Part shown: piece after piece, positions 7,648 through 16,730 of the stretch
How the letters are laid out: every line of letters begins with the position of its first letter
Position numbering within the stretch: the first letter of the stretch is position 1
Made by a program: the position numbers and the translations under genes
NCBI RefSeq assembly: GCF_024733555.1
Contig: NZ_JANIOF010000005.1
Span: 310,001 to 374,000, forward strand
Reading direction: 5' to 3'
Length of the DNA: 64,000 nucleotides
Source: Paenibacillus sp. SC116
GTDB taxonomy: Bacteria; Bacillota; Bacilli; Paenibacillales; Paenibacillaceae
Notes under the pieces: model-generated
The model's input: the letters and a program-made list of their open reading frames with translations, nothing else
Told to the model about the DNA's origin: nothing
Databases searched by the model: none

Positions 7648-8736
7648 ATGTGGCTTCGCTATGTGCCTCATCGCACGCGAAGTAAAGTGCCGACGATCTC
7701 ACATGGGAGTGGAGAGACATTCGGCCTCAACTTAAGATTTATGCTTATTGTCACCGTCTTTATTGCGAATGCGATTGAGCCGTTAATCAACACCATGCCT
7801 GAGATGAAAGCCTTGTTTTTATGGATATTTACTTTCCATATGCCGCTCTTTGTCGGTGTTACAGGCTATTTTGCAAGAACGAATTTGTTTGGACCTCATG
7901 GCAATCGAATTTTGAAGCAAATCGCCTTGCAGTATGTTCTGTTTCAATCTATTTACTCTGTATTGGATATGACGCTGTTTCAAGTTCCTGGCATTACACA
8001 TTCATTCTTTATTCCTTATTTATTGCTATGGTTCCTTGTCGGTCATGCCGTTTGGAGAATCGTGTTGCGGAGCTTTATTCGATGGAATGTACGTTATCCA
8101 ATTTGGGTAGCTGCAGCAATGGGTGTGTTTATAGGATTCATTCCTTTTGAAGGAGATTGGCTAGGAATTTCCCGTACATTCGTGTACTTGCCATTTTTTA
8201 TTATCGGATACTATTTTCCTTTCAACACACTAGCTCGATGGTTCGTTACACCTATTCGTTTTATAGCTGCAGGCATATCTGGCATTTTGCTTATCGCACT
8301 ATTTCAATTGCATCCCTATATTGATCCTACGTGGCTTATGAACAGCTTTACGTATGAACAATTAGGATGGGAAATCAATTCGCTTGCCATAATGATGCGA
8401 CTATCTATTTACACACTGGAACTACTCGCATCGGCGGCATTTCTAGCATGGGTTCCTACTCGTAAATGTGCGATTACCGATTGCGGACGACGAACCTTGT
8501 ATGTGTTTCTTATACACGGGCTGCTCATTCGATTTGCTGAATATTTTGGACTCTATAAGCACATCGATTCGAGTATATTGGCAATCTGTCTCATATTCGT
8601 ATCTGTAGGATGTACGATTGTTCTTACCCATCGTTTAGTAAAAACCGTTTGTCATCCATTAATCGAACCAAATGGAGAAGCTGTATTTGGCTGGATTCGC
8701 CCGTATCCAAGGCGACGACGCATGAAGCATAGTTAG
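7648..8736 (+). CDS. Membrane acyltransferase, fucose 4-O-acetylase-like
   Basis: The 362-residue protein has about ten predicted membrane segments and the start of the acyltransferase-3/COG3594 family. The motif FHMPLFVGVTGYFARTN (about residues 58-74) is characteristic of fucose 4-O-acetylase-like enzymes. FFIIGYYFP in the middle and RTLYVFLIHGLLIRF near the C terminus are also typical. Such enzymes acetylate or succinylate cell-surface polysaccharides or sugars at the membrane. The acceptor here is unknown. The ATG follows GAGGAGG at 8 nt. The gene stands alone, convergent with lepB, with a CRP/FNR-like palindrome in its upstream region. Confidence 0.8.
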   Translation: MWLRYVPHRTRSKVPTISHGSGETFGLNLRFMLIVTVFIANAIEPLINTMPEMKALFLWIFTFHMPLFVGVTGYFARTNLFGPHGNRILKQIALQYVLFQSIYSVLDMTLFQVPGITHSFFIPYLLLWFLVGHAVWRIVLRSFIRWNVRYPIWVAAAMGVFIGFIPFEGDWLGISRTFVYLPFFIIGYYFPFNTLARWFVTPIRFIAAGISGILLIALFQLHPYIDPTWLMNSFTYEQLGWEINSLAIMMRLSIYTLELLASAAFLAWVPTRKCAITDCGRRTLYVFLIHGLLIRFAEYFGLYKHIDSSILAICLIFVSVGCTIVLTHRLVKTVCHPLIEPNGEAVFGWIRPYPRRRRMKHS

Positions 8737-8823
8737 CCTCCCCCCGCTAACGCTTTCCCTCAATGCGTTGCAAGTTATGCCAGTCAGATGCTTCATATAT
8801 AATTCACACGCTTCACTCCTGCA

Positions 8824-8853
8824 AAGAAGACACGGATTGCTCCGTGTCTTCTT
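8824..8853. terminator. Shared terminator between acyltransferase and lepB
   Basis: Strong hairpin AAGAAGACACGGA-TTGC-TCCGTGTCTTCTT between two convergent genes, with pyrimidine-rich flanks. The flanking T runs are modest on both sides. Confidence 0.7.
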
Positions 8854-8900
8854 CTTTGCTTGCAGCTGAATCTGTTCATTCGAGCCTATAGCCTATTTGG

Positions 8901-9461
8901 TTATTTAATAAGTTCAATATCTTGGAGCGGCCAAAAGACTAACTCTGCCCGCCCTACAATTTCATCATAGCTTACAAAGCCTACGGATGGATCGCGACTG
9001 TCTTCGCTCTTGGAACGATTATCACCCATTACAAATAATGTATTTTCTGGGACCGTTTGTTCTGCAAAATCTATGAAATTATAAGGTGTTCCTGCCTTGT
9101 TCGCTTGTTCGATGGCTTCTTTTAAATACGGCTCATCGAACAACTTGCCGTTTATATAAACCTGATCTCCTTCTACTCGTACTTTTTCTCCAGGCAATGC
9201 AATGACTCGCTTAATATAATCAGGACCTCGTTTGGATTGAAAGATGATAATTTCTCCTCGTTTGGGCTCTGTAAACTGATAGAGCAGTTTATTCACCATT
9301 ACCCTCTCACCTGTGTAAAGTCTAGGTTCCATGGAATACCCATCAACAATGGAAGGTGATGCGATAAACGACCGCAGTACAAAAAAAATGACAGCAGCGA
9401 ACAAAATGGCTTTAGCCCATTCCCATACTTGATTTTTAGCTTGCGCATCCTGTTTATTCAT
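8901..9461 (-). CDS. lepB: Signal peptidase I
   Basis: The 186-residue membrane protease removes signal peptides from exported proteins. It has one N-terminal membrane anchor (about residues 14-33). The catalytic Ser43 lies in DGYSMEPRLYTGERVMVNKL and the general-base Lys84 in DYIKRVIALPGEKV. Further conserved boxes are VPENTLFVMGDNRSKSEDSR and GRAELVFWP. Size and the single anchor match the Bacillus SipS/SipT type. It is a single gene, with a good promoter about 180 bp upstream. Confidence 0.95.
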   Translation of the reverse strand: MNKQDAQAKNQVWEWAKAILFAAVIFFVLRSFIASPSIVDGYSMEPRLYTGERVMVNKLLYQFTEPKRGEIIIFQSKRGPDYIKRVIALPGEKVRVEGDQVYINGKLFDEPYLKEAIEQANKAGTPYNFIDFAEQTVPENTLFVMGDNRSKSEDSRDPSVGFVSYDEIVGRAELVFWPLQDIELIK

Positions 9462-9846
9462 TATTATTCACGGTCCTCTCCATTCGGAATTCGATTTCTC
9501 GACCTACATACCAGCAAGACAGTACTAACATTTTGAATTGCTGCTTATTATTGAGTAACATACAATATGATATTTTAAGAGATTACGAGATATAGCTAAC
9601 AAAATGATAACTACATTTATTAGATTTTATTACATAAATTATGGTATCAACTAAAATGGTCAGTGTCAAATGTATCCTAATCGTATATCTACATCTATAT
9701 AGGCACTTCTTTCTTTGTCATTGTATCGATCGTTTCTATCGCGATTTTCCAGCTGTTTTTTGGTAGAAATTACTCATTAGTTGTGATAGACTCAATAGAA
9801 ATATATGCACCAATGCAATAACGCAAAGAAGTGGAGGATATTGGAT
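9462..9846. other. Divergent lepB / ilvD intergenic region
   Basis: A 385-bp AT-rich region without a supported gene. A strong minus-strand promoter is listed separately. For ilvD, TTGTGA (9781) with TATGCA 17 bp downstream is a weak candidate. No T-box or other leader RNA motif was recognised before ilvD. Confidence 0.5.
9641..9669 (-). promoter_or_regulatory. Sigma-A promoter, probably lepB
   Basis: On the minus strand, -35 TTGACA (9669-9664), a 17-bp spacer and -10 TACCAT (9646-9641). It would give lepB a leader of about 170 nt. Confidence 0.6.
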
Positions 9847-11532
9847 ATGAAAGCCCCTAAGATGCGTTCAGACATGATCAAGAAAGGTTTCGATCGCGCC
9901 CCTCACCGCAGCTTGCTGCGTGCTGCTGGCGTGAAGGAAGAAGACTTTGACAAGCCGTTTATTGCTGTATGTAACTCGTACATAGACATCGTTCCTGGCC
10001 ATGTTCATTTGCAGGAATTCGGTAAGATCGTAAAAGAAGCAATTCGTGAAGCTGGCGGTGTTCCGTTCGAATTTAACACGATTGGTGTTGACGACGGAAT
10101 TGCGATGGGCCATATCGGTATGCGTTATTCCCTCCCTAGCCGAGAAATTATTGCAGACTCGCTAGAAACTGTAGTATCCGCACACTGGTTTGACGGCATG
10201 GTGTGTATCCCTAACTGTGACAAGATTACTCCGGGCATGATTATGGGAGCATTACGTGTCAATATCCCTACTGTATTTGTAAGCGGTGGGCCAATGAAAG
10301 CAGGTAAAGACTCCAACGGCCGTTCGATTTCCTTATCGAGTGTATTCGAGGGCGTGGGAGCGTTTCAAGCTGGTAAAATAGATGAAGCAAGTTTAACGGA
10401 ACTTGAGCAATATGGTTGCCCTACTTGCGGCTCCTGCTCTGGTATGTTTACAGCTAACTCTATGAACTGCTTGGCAGAAGCAATGGGTATTGCTCTTCCA
10501 GGCAATGGTACGATACTAGCAGTATCTCCAGAGCGCCGCGAGTTCGTTAAGAAATCTGCGAAGCAGCTTATGGAACTGATCAAATCCGACTTGAAACCAC
10601 GTGATATCGTGACGAAGGAAGCAATCGATAATGCGTTCGCAGTCGATATGGCGATGGGTGGTTCAACTAACACCGTCCTGCACACACTCGCTATTGCGAT
10701 CGAAGCAGGTATTGACTATCCAATTGCTCGTATTAATGAAGTAGCCCAGCGTGTACCTCATTTGGCGAAGATTGCTCCAGCTTCTGATTATCATATTGAA
10801 GATGTTCATTTGGCTGGCGGTGTTAGCGCTGTACTTAACGAACTGCTCAAGAAAGAAGGGGCTCTGCACGGCGATTGTATAACGGTTACAGGCAAAACAT
10901 TGCGCGAGAATGTGCAAGATTCACCTATTCAAAATACAGATGTTATCCATACATTAGATAACCCGCACTCTGAGCGCGGCGGCCTAGCTGTCCTATTCGG
11001 CAACTTGGCTCCTGAAGGTGCTATTATTAAGGTAGGAGCAGTTGATGCTTCTGTTGGCGGACGTCATGTCGGACCGGCTATCTGCTTCGACTCACAAGAT
11101 GAAGCGCTCGCTGGTATCGCAAATGGTCTTGTAAAAGAAGGCCATGTCGTTGTCATTCGCTACGAAGGACCTAAGGGTGGCCCTGGTATGCCAGAAATGC
11201 TCGCACCTACTTCACAAATTGTTGGTATGGGCTTAGGCGCCAAAGTCGGACTCATCACGGATGGACGCTTCTCAGGGGCATCTCGCGGCATTAGTATCGG
11301 GCATATTTCTCCTGAAGCCGCTGAAGGTGGACCGATTGCTTTCGTACAAGATGGAGATATTATTGATCTCGACCTTCATAACCGCAAGATCGAGCTACAA
11401 GTATCGGATGAAGAATTAGAGGCACGTCGTGCTAATTGGAAAGACTTTGAGCCGAAGGTTAAGACTGGCTATCTAGCTCGCTACTCTAAGCTCGTTACGA
11501 ATGCAAGCCAAGGTGCCGTACTAACAATTTAA
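9847..11532 (+). CDS. ilvD: Dihydroxy-acid dehydratase
   Basis: The 561-residue IlvD/Edd family enzyme dehydrates 2,3-dihydroxy-isovalerate and -methylvalerate to the 2-oxo acids in valine and isoleucine synthesis. Iron-sulfur ligands are visible at Cys42 ([13 protein letters not shown]), Cys124 ([14 protein letters not shown], with the metal-site lysine at 126) and Cys197 ([18 protein letters not shown]). The start at 9847 is chosen over an upstream in-frame ATG at 9805 because GGAGG (9833-9837) is 9 nt away, and because the protein then begins [14 protein letters not shown] at the family's normal position and length. It stands apart from other branched-chain genes, with its own terminator. 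Confidence 0.96.
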   Translation: MKAPKMRSDMIKKGFDRAPHRSLLRAAGVKEEDFDKPFIAVCNSYIDIVPGHVHLQEFGKIVKEAIREAGGVPFEFNTIGVDDGIAMGHIGMRYSLPSREIIADSLETVVSAHWFDGMVCIPNCDKITPGMIMGALRVNIPTVFVSGGPMKAGKDSNGRSISLSSVFEGVGAFQAGKIDEASLTELEQYGCPTCGSCSGMFTANSMNCLAEAMGIALPGNGTILAVSPERREFVKKSAKQLMELIKSDLKPRDIVTKEAIDNAFAVDMAMGGSTNTVLHTLAIAIEAGIDYPIARINEVAQRVPHLAKIAPASDYHIEDVHLAGGVSAVLNELLKKEGALHGDCITVTGKTLRENVQDSPIQNTDVIHTLDNPHSERGGLAVLFGNLAPEGAIIKVGAVDASVGGRHVGPAICFDSQDEALAGIANGLVKEGHVVVIRYEGPKGGPGMPEMLAPTSQIVGMGLGAKVGLITDGRFSGASRGISIGHISPEAAEGGPIAFVQDGDIIDLDLHNRKIELQVSDEELEARRANWKDFEPKVKTGYLARYSKLVTNASQGAVLTI

Positions 11533-11560
11533 CGAATCATACAGCACTCCTATATAATAG

Positions 11561-11617
11561 AAGGGACCTGCTGACTTGTAGAAATTTTCTACCTGTCGGG
11601 CAAGTCCCTTTTTTATT
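11561..11617 (+). terminator. Terminator of ilvD
   Basis: Long hairpin with outer arms AAGGGAC/GTCCCTT and an inner stem GTAGAAA/TTTCTAC, followed by TTTTTTATTG. Confidence 0.9.
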
Positions 11618-11628
11618 GTTCTTCAGCG

Positions 11629-12606
11629 TTATTGAATATGAATCACATTTCTTGTTCTTGCCGACTCGTTCGCTGCTTCCATCATTCGGCTTAGATCAAT
11701 CGCCAATGTCATATTGTCGCCTTCTTGCTTAGTACCTAGAATACGATAGATCCATTCATCGAACATCGAGCCGGTCGGTTCAAGCAAATCTAGTTGCTTA
11801 GATGTACCATCCGCACCACGCAGCATTAGCTTTCCTACGTTATTTTCCATTGTATAAACTAAGCTCGCCTCTGTGCCATGGATTTCAATCGTATACGGTG
11901 AACCACCTGTAACGAAACCAGTCTCTGCTATACCGATAACACCGTTATCATAGTGCAGCAGTGCTGCTGCATGATCCTCCACTTCCCGATCAGTAACATA
12001 TCCATAAGCAGCGGAAACGCTCTGCGGTATTCCTACCAATAGTCGGATAAGATACATCGGATGGCAGCCAAGATCAATCATCGCCCCGCCACCACATTCC
12101 TTCATGCTGTAAAAGTGCTCAGGCAGCCAACCTGCTATCGCCCCATTATGAGCCAGGCGGACACGAATCGTGGTAAGCCTTCCAACCACACCCGATTTCA
12201 CAAAATGTTCCAACGTTATCCCTTCAGACTCGTATCGACGCTTAAGCGCAACTGTTAAAATAACATTGTGAAACCGAGCTTGATGTGCCAGCTCAGCAGC
12301 ACCCGAACCGCTAGTGGAAAGCACTTTCTCCGTAAATACATGCTTCTTCGCTTGAATAGCGCGTTTAATAATATCATCATGCTTCACCGTAGGAGCTGTT
12401 ACGACCACTGCATCAATATCACCACGAGCAAGCAGTTCATCAAGGGATCGAATGAAAGGCACACCATATCGCTCAGCATACACAGCACCGCGTTCTGCAT
12501 TCTCATCCCATATCGCTGCTATTTCTGTCTCAGGATGATTGCGAAATGCCTCTGTATATTCCTCTGCGTGCACATGCCAATAACTTAGTACTGCGACTCT
12601 GATCAT
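11629..12606 (-). CDS. Gfo/Idh/MocA family NAD(P)-dependent oxidoreductase
   Basis: The 325-residue protein has an N-terminal Rossmann fold (MIRVAVLSYWHVHAEEYTEAF, then the IWDENAERG segment) and the sugar-dehydrogenase motif FTEKVLSTSGSGAAELA (about residues 93-109), which is the counterpart of the EKP region. A C-terminal alpha/beta domain carries GGGAMIDLGCHPMYLIRLL, with the family's conserved His. Enzymes of this family oxidise or reduce sugars, inositols or related hydroxyl compounds; the substrate is not evident. The ATG follows AAGGAGG at 8 nt. It is a single gene between ilvD and the opp terminator. Confidence 0.85.
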   Translation of the reverse strand: MIRVAVLSYWHVHAEEYTEAFRNHPETEIAAIWDENAERGAVYAERYGVPFIRSLDELLARGDIDAVVVTAPTVKHDDIIKRAIQAKKHVFTEKVLSTSGSGAAELAHQARFHNVILTVALKRRYESEGITLEHFVKSGVVGRLTTIRVRLAHNGAIAGWLPEHFYSMKECGGGAMIDLGCHPMYLIRLLVGIPQSVSAAYGYVTDREVEDHAAALLHYDNGVIGIAETGFVTGGSPYTIEIHGTEASLVYTMENNVGKLMLRGADGTSKQLDLLEPTGSMFDEWIYRILGTKQEGDNMTLAIDLSRMMEAANESARTRNVIHIQ

Positions 12607-12626
12607 CTATTGTTCCTCCTTAAGTA

Positions 12627-12674
12627 AAATAAAAAAAGCTTTCCTACAAGTAATAGTCTACTTAATAGGAAAGC
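12627..12674 (-). terminator. Terminator of the oligopeptide transporter operon
   Basis: On the minus strand, GCTTTCCTA (12674-12666) pairs with TAGGAAAGC (12646-12638), followed by TTTTTTTATTTTAC. Confidence 0.9.
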
Positions 12675-12784
12675 CTTCACACAATAACTATAATTACAGC
12701 TATCATTTACATATATTCACACCACAATTGCTTACATCATTAAACCAATTGCGTTCGCGTAATCAAATATTCACGCAGTGTGAT

Positions 12785-13756
12785 TTAGTTAGCTACAAGA
12801 TGACATGCTACGAAATGTCCGCTGCCTACATCTTGGAACTTCGGAATTTCAGATTTACATTTCTCCACCGCATACGGACAACGTGTATGGAACTTACAGC
12901 CACTTGGCGGGTTCGCCGGGCTCGGAATATCGCCCTGTAGCACGATACGCTCTGACTTGCGTGTCGGATCCGGAACAGGAATCGCAGACATCAACGCTTG
13001 CGTGTAAGGATGCAATGGACGTTTGAACAATTCCTCACGCGGTGCCAATTCCACCATGGAACCCAAGTACATTACGCCAACACGGTTGCACAAATGTTCT
13101 ACAACAGACAAGTCGTGAGAAATGAACAAGTATGTCAAATTCTTTTGTTCCTGCAAGTCACTAAGCAAGTTAATGATTTGCGCTTGAATGGATACGTCCA
13201 ATGCTGATACTGGCTCATCCGCAACGATAAATTGAGGGTTCAACGCTAACGCACGTGCGATACCAATACGTTGACGTTGACCACCCGAGAACTCATGCGG
13301 ATAACGATCAATATGGTACGGTGCCAAGCCGCAAAGAGTCAAAATTTCCTTTACATAATCACGCACATCATTTTTTGACATAATCGCGTGATCAACGAGC
13401 GCCTCACCGATTGCTTCGCCTACCTTAATACGCGGGTTCAAAGAACTGTACGGATCTTGAAATACAAGCTGCATTTCTGGACGAAGCTTACGCAGCTCAG
13501 CCTTCTTCAATGCATGAATATCTGTGCCGTTGAATAAAACTTGACCTTCTGTTTTCTCCAACAAGCGTAGAATGGTACGTCCAGTCGTAGATTTACCACA
13601 GCCGGATTCACCTACTAGACCAAGTGCTTCACCTTTGTTTAACGTAAAGGACACATCGTCAACTGCGCGTACATGCCCTACTGTTTTGCCGAAAATACCG
13701 CCTTGGATAGGGAAGTATTTCTTCAAATTGTTTACTTCCAACAATGGTGTTGTCAT
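12785..13756 (-). CDS. oppF: Oligopeptide ABC transporter ATP-binding protein, OppF-type
   Basis: The 323-residue ATPase is the second of the two in an Opp/Dpp-type peptide importer. Walker A is [17 protein letters not shown], the ABC signature is [19 protein letters not shown], and Walker B is [14 protein letters not shown]. The C-terminal oligopeptide/dipeptide extension with a Cys-rich segment ([15 protein letters not shown]) is typical of this subfamily and can bind an iron-sulfur cluster in some members. It overlaps oppD by 4 bp (ATGA), showing translational coupling. It is the last gene of the operon before the terminator. Confidence 0.93.
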   Translation of the reverse strand: MTTPLLEVNNLKKYFPIQGGIFGKTVGHVRAVDDVSFTLNKGEALGLVGESGCGKSTTGRTILRLLEKTEGQVLFNGTDIHALKKAELRKLRPEMQLVFQDPYSSLNPRIKVGEAIGEALVDHAIMSKNDVRDYVKEILTLCGLAPYHIDRYPHEFSGGQRQRIGIARALALNPQFIVADEPVSALDVSIQAQIINLLSDLQEQKNLTYLFISHDLSVVEHLCNRVGVMYLGSMVELAPREELFKRPLHPYTQALMSAIPVPDPTRKSERIVLQGDIPSPANPPSGCKFHTRCPYAVEKCKSEIPKFQDVGSGHFVACHLVAN

Positions 13757-14736
13757 GAAACTTCCCCTCCCTTTTCATACAACCAGCAAGCTGCTTTATG
13801 CTTATTCTCATATGTTGTCAAGACAGGCTGCTTATCCACACACACGGACATGCAATGCTCACAACGATCGTTAAAGTAACAGTTATTGCCCAATTCAACA
13901 GGGTTCGGTACCTGTCCTGGAATCGTATACAGGCGATCTTGACGCTGATTAAGAATCGGCTTCGCACGCATCAATCCTTGCGTATATGGATGCTTCGGAT
14001 TCGCAAACAATTCACGAACAGGTGCTTCCTCGATAACTTTACCTGCATACATAACAACGACATGGTCAGCCATCTCAGCTACGACACCCAAATCATGCGT
14101 AATCATCATAATAGCTGTATTAAACTCGCTCTTAATATTACGCATTAAGTCAAGAATTTGCGCTTGAATTGTAACATCCAACGCTGTTGTCGGCTCATCA
14201 GCGATAAGAAGCTTCGGATCACAGCTTAACGCAATTGCGATCATAATACGTTGACGCATACCACCGGATAGCTCATGTGGATATGAATCAAAGATTTTCG
14301 CAGCACGTGGAATACCAACCAACTCGATCAATTCAATTGCACGCTTTTTTGCATCTCTGCGAGTCATACCTTTATGAAGCAACAACGGCTCTGTAATCTG
14401 ATCCCCAATTGTTAGTACTGGGTTCAATGACGTCATCGGTTCTTGGAAAATCATTGCGATTTCGTTACCACGAATATGACGCATTTCACGTTCTTTCAAA
14501 GTCAACAAATCTTGACCTTTATATAAAATTTGCCCGCCTTCTGTTTTGCCAGGTGGTGAAACGAGACGCATGAGAGACATTGCCGTAACACTTTTGCCAC
14601 AGCCTGATTCCCCTACGACACACAACGTTTCTCCTTCTTTAATAGAAAAGCTTACGTCATTAACCGCTTTGACTACACCTGAACTAGTATAGAAGTTGGT
14701 CCGCAAATTACGGAATTCAATTAAATTATTTGCCAT
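13753..14736 (-). CDS. oppD: Oligopeptide ABC transporter ATP-binding protein, OppD-type
   Basis: The 327-residue ABC ATPase has Walker [18 protein letters not shown], signature [19 protein letters not shown] and Walker [17 protein letters not shown]-terminal oligopeptide extension carries the Cys motif [15 protein letters not shown]. It pairs with the OppF-type subunit, with which it overlaps by 4 bp, to power peptide uptake. The start ATG follows AGGGGAACGTT. It lies 9 bp after oppC, so the operon is tightly packed. The peptide size preference (di- versus oligopeptide) cannot be told from sequence. Confidence 0.93.
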   Translation of the reverse strand: MANNLIEFRNLRTNFYTSSGVVKAVNDVSFSIKEGETLCVVGESGCGKSVTAMSLMRLVSPPGKTEGGQILYKGQDLLTLKEREMRHIRGNEIAMIFQEPMTSLNPVLTIGDQITEPLLLHKGMTRRDAKKRAIELIELVGIPRAAKIFDSYPHELSGGMRQRIMIAIALSCDPKLLIADEPTTALDVTIQAQILDLMRNIKSEFNTAIMMITHDLGVVAEMADHVVVMYAGKVIEEAPVRELFANPKHPYTQGLMRAKPILNQRQDRLYTIPGQVPNPVELGNNCYFNDRCEHCMSVCVDKQPVLTTYENKHKAACWLYEKGGEVS

Positions 14737-14745
14737 AACGTTCCC

Positions 14746-15675
14746 CTACCTCTTCGATTTCGGATCAAGTGCATCACGCAAGCCATCGCCCATAATATTA
14801 ATAGAGACAACGGTAATAAAAATACATACGCCTGGCGGAATCCATAACCAAGGACGCTTTTGGAACTCAATCATCGAGTTCGCAGCAGAAATCATATTCC
14901 CCCAAGACGGAGTCGGTGGAACAACACCAAGTCCCAAGAAGCTTAGTACAGACTCCATCAGAATGCCACCAGCTACTGCCAATGTACCAACTACGATAAT
15001 AATTGGCACTGTATTCGGCAATAAATGACGGAAAATTTTTCGACGGTCACGCAATCCAAGCACTTCTGCTGCTTGCATAAACTCTTGTTCACGCAGCATC
15101 AAAATTTGACCACGAACTAAACGTGCCAAGCTTGGCCAACTTAAAAATCCGATAAGAAACATAACGAGATAAATACGATTAGCCGGGTCCATCTTTAACT
15201 CAGACAGCGCCGCTCCTAAAATAATAAGAACAGGCAGCGATGGTATAGACATAATAATGTCTGCCAATCTCATAATAACCGTATCGACCCATCCGCGATA
15301 ATAGCCTGAAACAGCCCCTAATGTACTACCGATTGCTACCGTTACCAACATTGCAACGATACCGACCATTAAGGAGGTTTGACCAGCTACCATGACGCGC
15401 AGCATAACGTCACGTCCTACCTTATCTGTACCTAGCCAATGGTCTACACTTGGCGCTTTATTGGCATTACGAATATTCATCGCATCATCCATAGAATATG
15501 GCGAGAATATCGGGCCAATAAAACAAAATAGGAACATTAATACTAGAACAATTAAACCTGCCATCGCAAATTTATTTTTTCTCATTTCACGAAGTGCCAA
15601 TCTCATTGGAGAAGCTGGCTTCTTAGTAGGTGGCTTCGCATTCACCGAGTTGGAATGAACGATTGCTTCTGACAC
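14746..15675 (-). CDS. oppC: Oligopeptide ABC transporter permease, OppC-type
   Basis: The protein has about 309 residues. A cytoplasmic N-terminal segment precedes a first membrane helix (AGLIVLVLMFLFCFIGPIF) and the OppC N-terminal domain, followed by the BPD transport core with the EAA-like loop EQEFMQAAEVLGLRDRRKIF and LPNTVPIIIVV. It forms one half of the membrane channel together with the OppB-type subunit. GTG at 15675, 8 nt after AAAGGGG, is a better start than the TTG at 15681, which is only 2 nt from it. Confidence 0.92.
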   Translation of the reverse strand: MSEAIVHSNSVNAKPPTKKPASPMRLALREMRKNKFAMAGLIVLVLMFLFCFIGPIFSPYSMDDAMNIRNANKAPSVDHWLGTDKVGRDVMLRVMVAGQTSLMVGIVAMLVTVAIGSTLGAVSGYYRGWVDTVIMRLADIIMSIPSLPVLIILGAALSELKMDPANRIYLVMFLIGFLSWPSLARLVRGQILMLREQEFMQAAEVLGLRDRRKIFRHLLPNTVPIIIVVGTLAVAGGILMESVLSFLGLGVVPPTPSWGNMISAANSMIEFQKRPWLWIPPGVCIFITVVSINIMGDGLRDALDPKSKR

Positions 15676-15690
15676 TAGCAATTCCCCTTT

Positions 15691-16647
15691 CTATTTCATA
15701 CGAACACGTGGATCTACAACACGATACAATAAATCCGCGACAACGTTTCCAATAATAGTCAAGAAAGCAATGAAGAACGTATATCCTAGCATTAAGAAAT
15801 AGTCACGGGCAGTAATAGCATCCAAGAAAACGCCCCCGATACCAGGCCAGTTAAATATACTCTCTGTAATCATAGCTCCTGCGAAGAGAGACGGGATCTC
15901 AAATCCTAGTAACGTAATTGCCGGAATCATCGCATTGCGCAATGCATGCTTAAATATAACTGTACGTTCCTTCAAGCCTTTAGCACGCGCTGTACGAATG
16001 AAGTCCTGCTTAATAACATCTAGCATACTAGTACGGAAGTAACGAGTTAATCCACCAACGTTCAATGCTGTGAGAACGATTACAGGCAAGATCATATGCT
16101 CAAGTACATCCCACACATGAGCCCATCCTTCATAATTAGCACCTGTTGTAGTCATGCCTCCAATCGGGAAAATACGCATATCTACCGCGAACAATTTAAT
16201 TGCTAGAAGTCCGAGGAAGAAAGAAGGCAATGACATAACCGCAAATACTATAAATGTAATTACTCCATCGAAGAAAGAATGCTGACGTACCGCAGAGAAC
16301 ACACCTACTATTATGGCTATTATCCAGCTTAACACCATAACAGCACCTGCAATGAGCACAGAGTTCCATACATAACGATCAATAATTGTAGTTACAGGCT
16401 GTTTGTGTTGAATAGAATATCCAAGATCTCCCTTCACTGCACCCTGTACCCATTTTATATATTTAATATGAACCGGATCGTTCAATCCGTACATTTCTTT
16501 CAATTCTGTGGCACGCTCTTTCGATATAGTTGGGTTCGAATCTACAAAGTTACCTGGTATGAGATGAAAGATAAGAACCAATACGATCGATACCCCAATC
16601 AAAGTCGGGATCGTCTGCAAGAGGCGCCGAATGACCTGTGTTGTCAT
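15691..16647 (-). CDS. oppB: Oligopeptide ABC transporter permease, OppB-type
   Basis: The 318-residue permease starts MTTQVIRRLLQTIPTLIGVS, which is typical of OppB/DppB. About six membrane helices follow, and an EAA loop containing FIRTARAKGLKERTVIFKHALRNA couples to the ATPases. The ATG follows AGGAGG at 8 nt. It lies downstream of the binding-protein gene, with a hairpin between the two that probably lets less transcript continue into the permease genes. Confidence 0.93.
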   Translation of the reverse strand: MTTQVIRRLLQTIPTLIGVSIVLVLIFHLIPGNFVDSNPTISKERATELKEMYGLNDPVHIKYIKWVQGAVKGDLGYSIQHKQPVTTIIDRYVWNSVLIAGAVMVLSWIIAIIVGVFSAVRQHSFFDGVITFIVFAVMSLPSFFLGLLAIKLFAVDMRIFPIGGMTTTGANYEGWAHVWDVLEHMILPVIVLTALNVGGLTRYFRTSMLDVIKQDFIRTARAKGLKERTVIFKHALRNAMIPAITLLGFEIPSLFAGAMITESIFNWPGIGGVFLDAITARDYFLMLGYTFFIAFLTIIGNVVADLLYRVVDPRVRMK

Positions 16648-16680
16648 AAAATTTTCCTCCTAGCTTCTAATAAACCTAAA

Positions 16681-16706
16681 TGCTCAGCCAAAAAATCGGC
16701 TGAGCA
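16681..16706 (-). terminator. Intra-operon hairpin after the binding-protein gene
   Basis: Perfect 9-bp inverted repeat TGCTCAGCC / GGCTGAGCA with an 8-nt loop, between oppA and oppB. The minus-strand tail (TTTAGGTTTA) is a weak U tract. It more likely acts as a leaky terminator or a 3' stabiliser that raises binding-protein mRNA over permease mRNA. Confidence 0.75.
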
Positions 16707-16730
16707 TCGGGCATACTGCACTGTGCTACA

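Noticed and set aside
9805-9846. Upstream in-frame start for ilvD
   Set aside because: The ATG at 9847 has a strong GGAGG at 9 nt and gives the family's normal N terminus and length.
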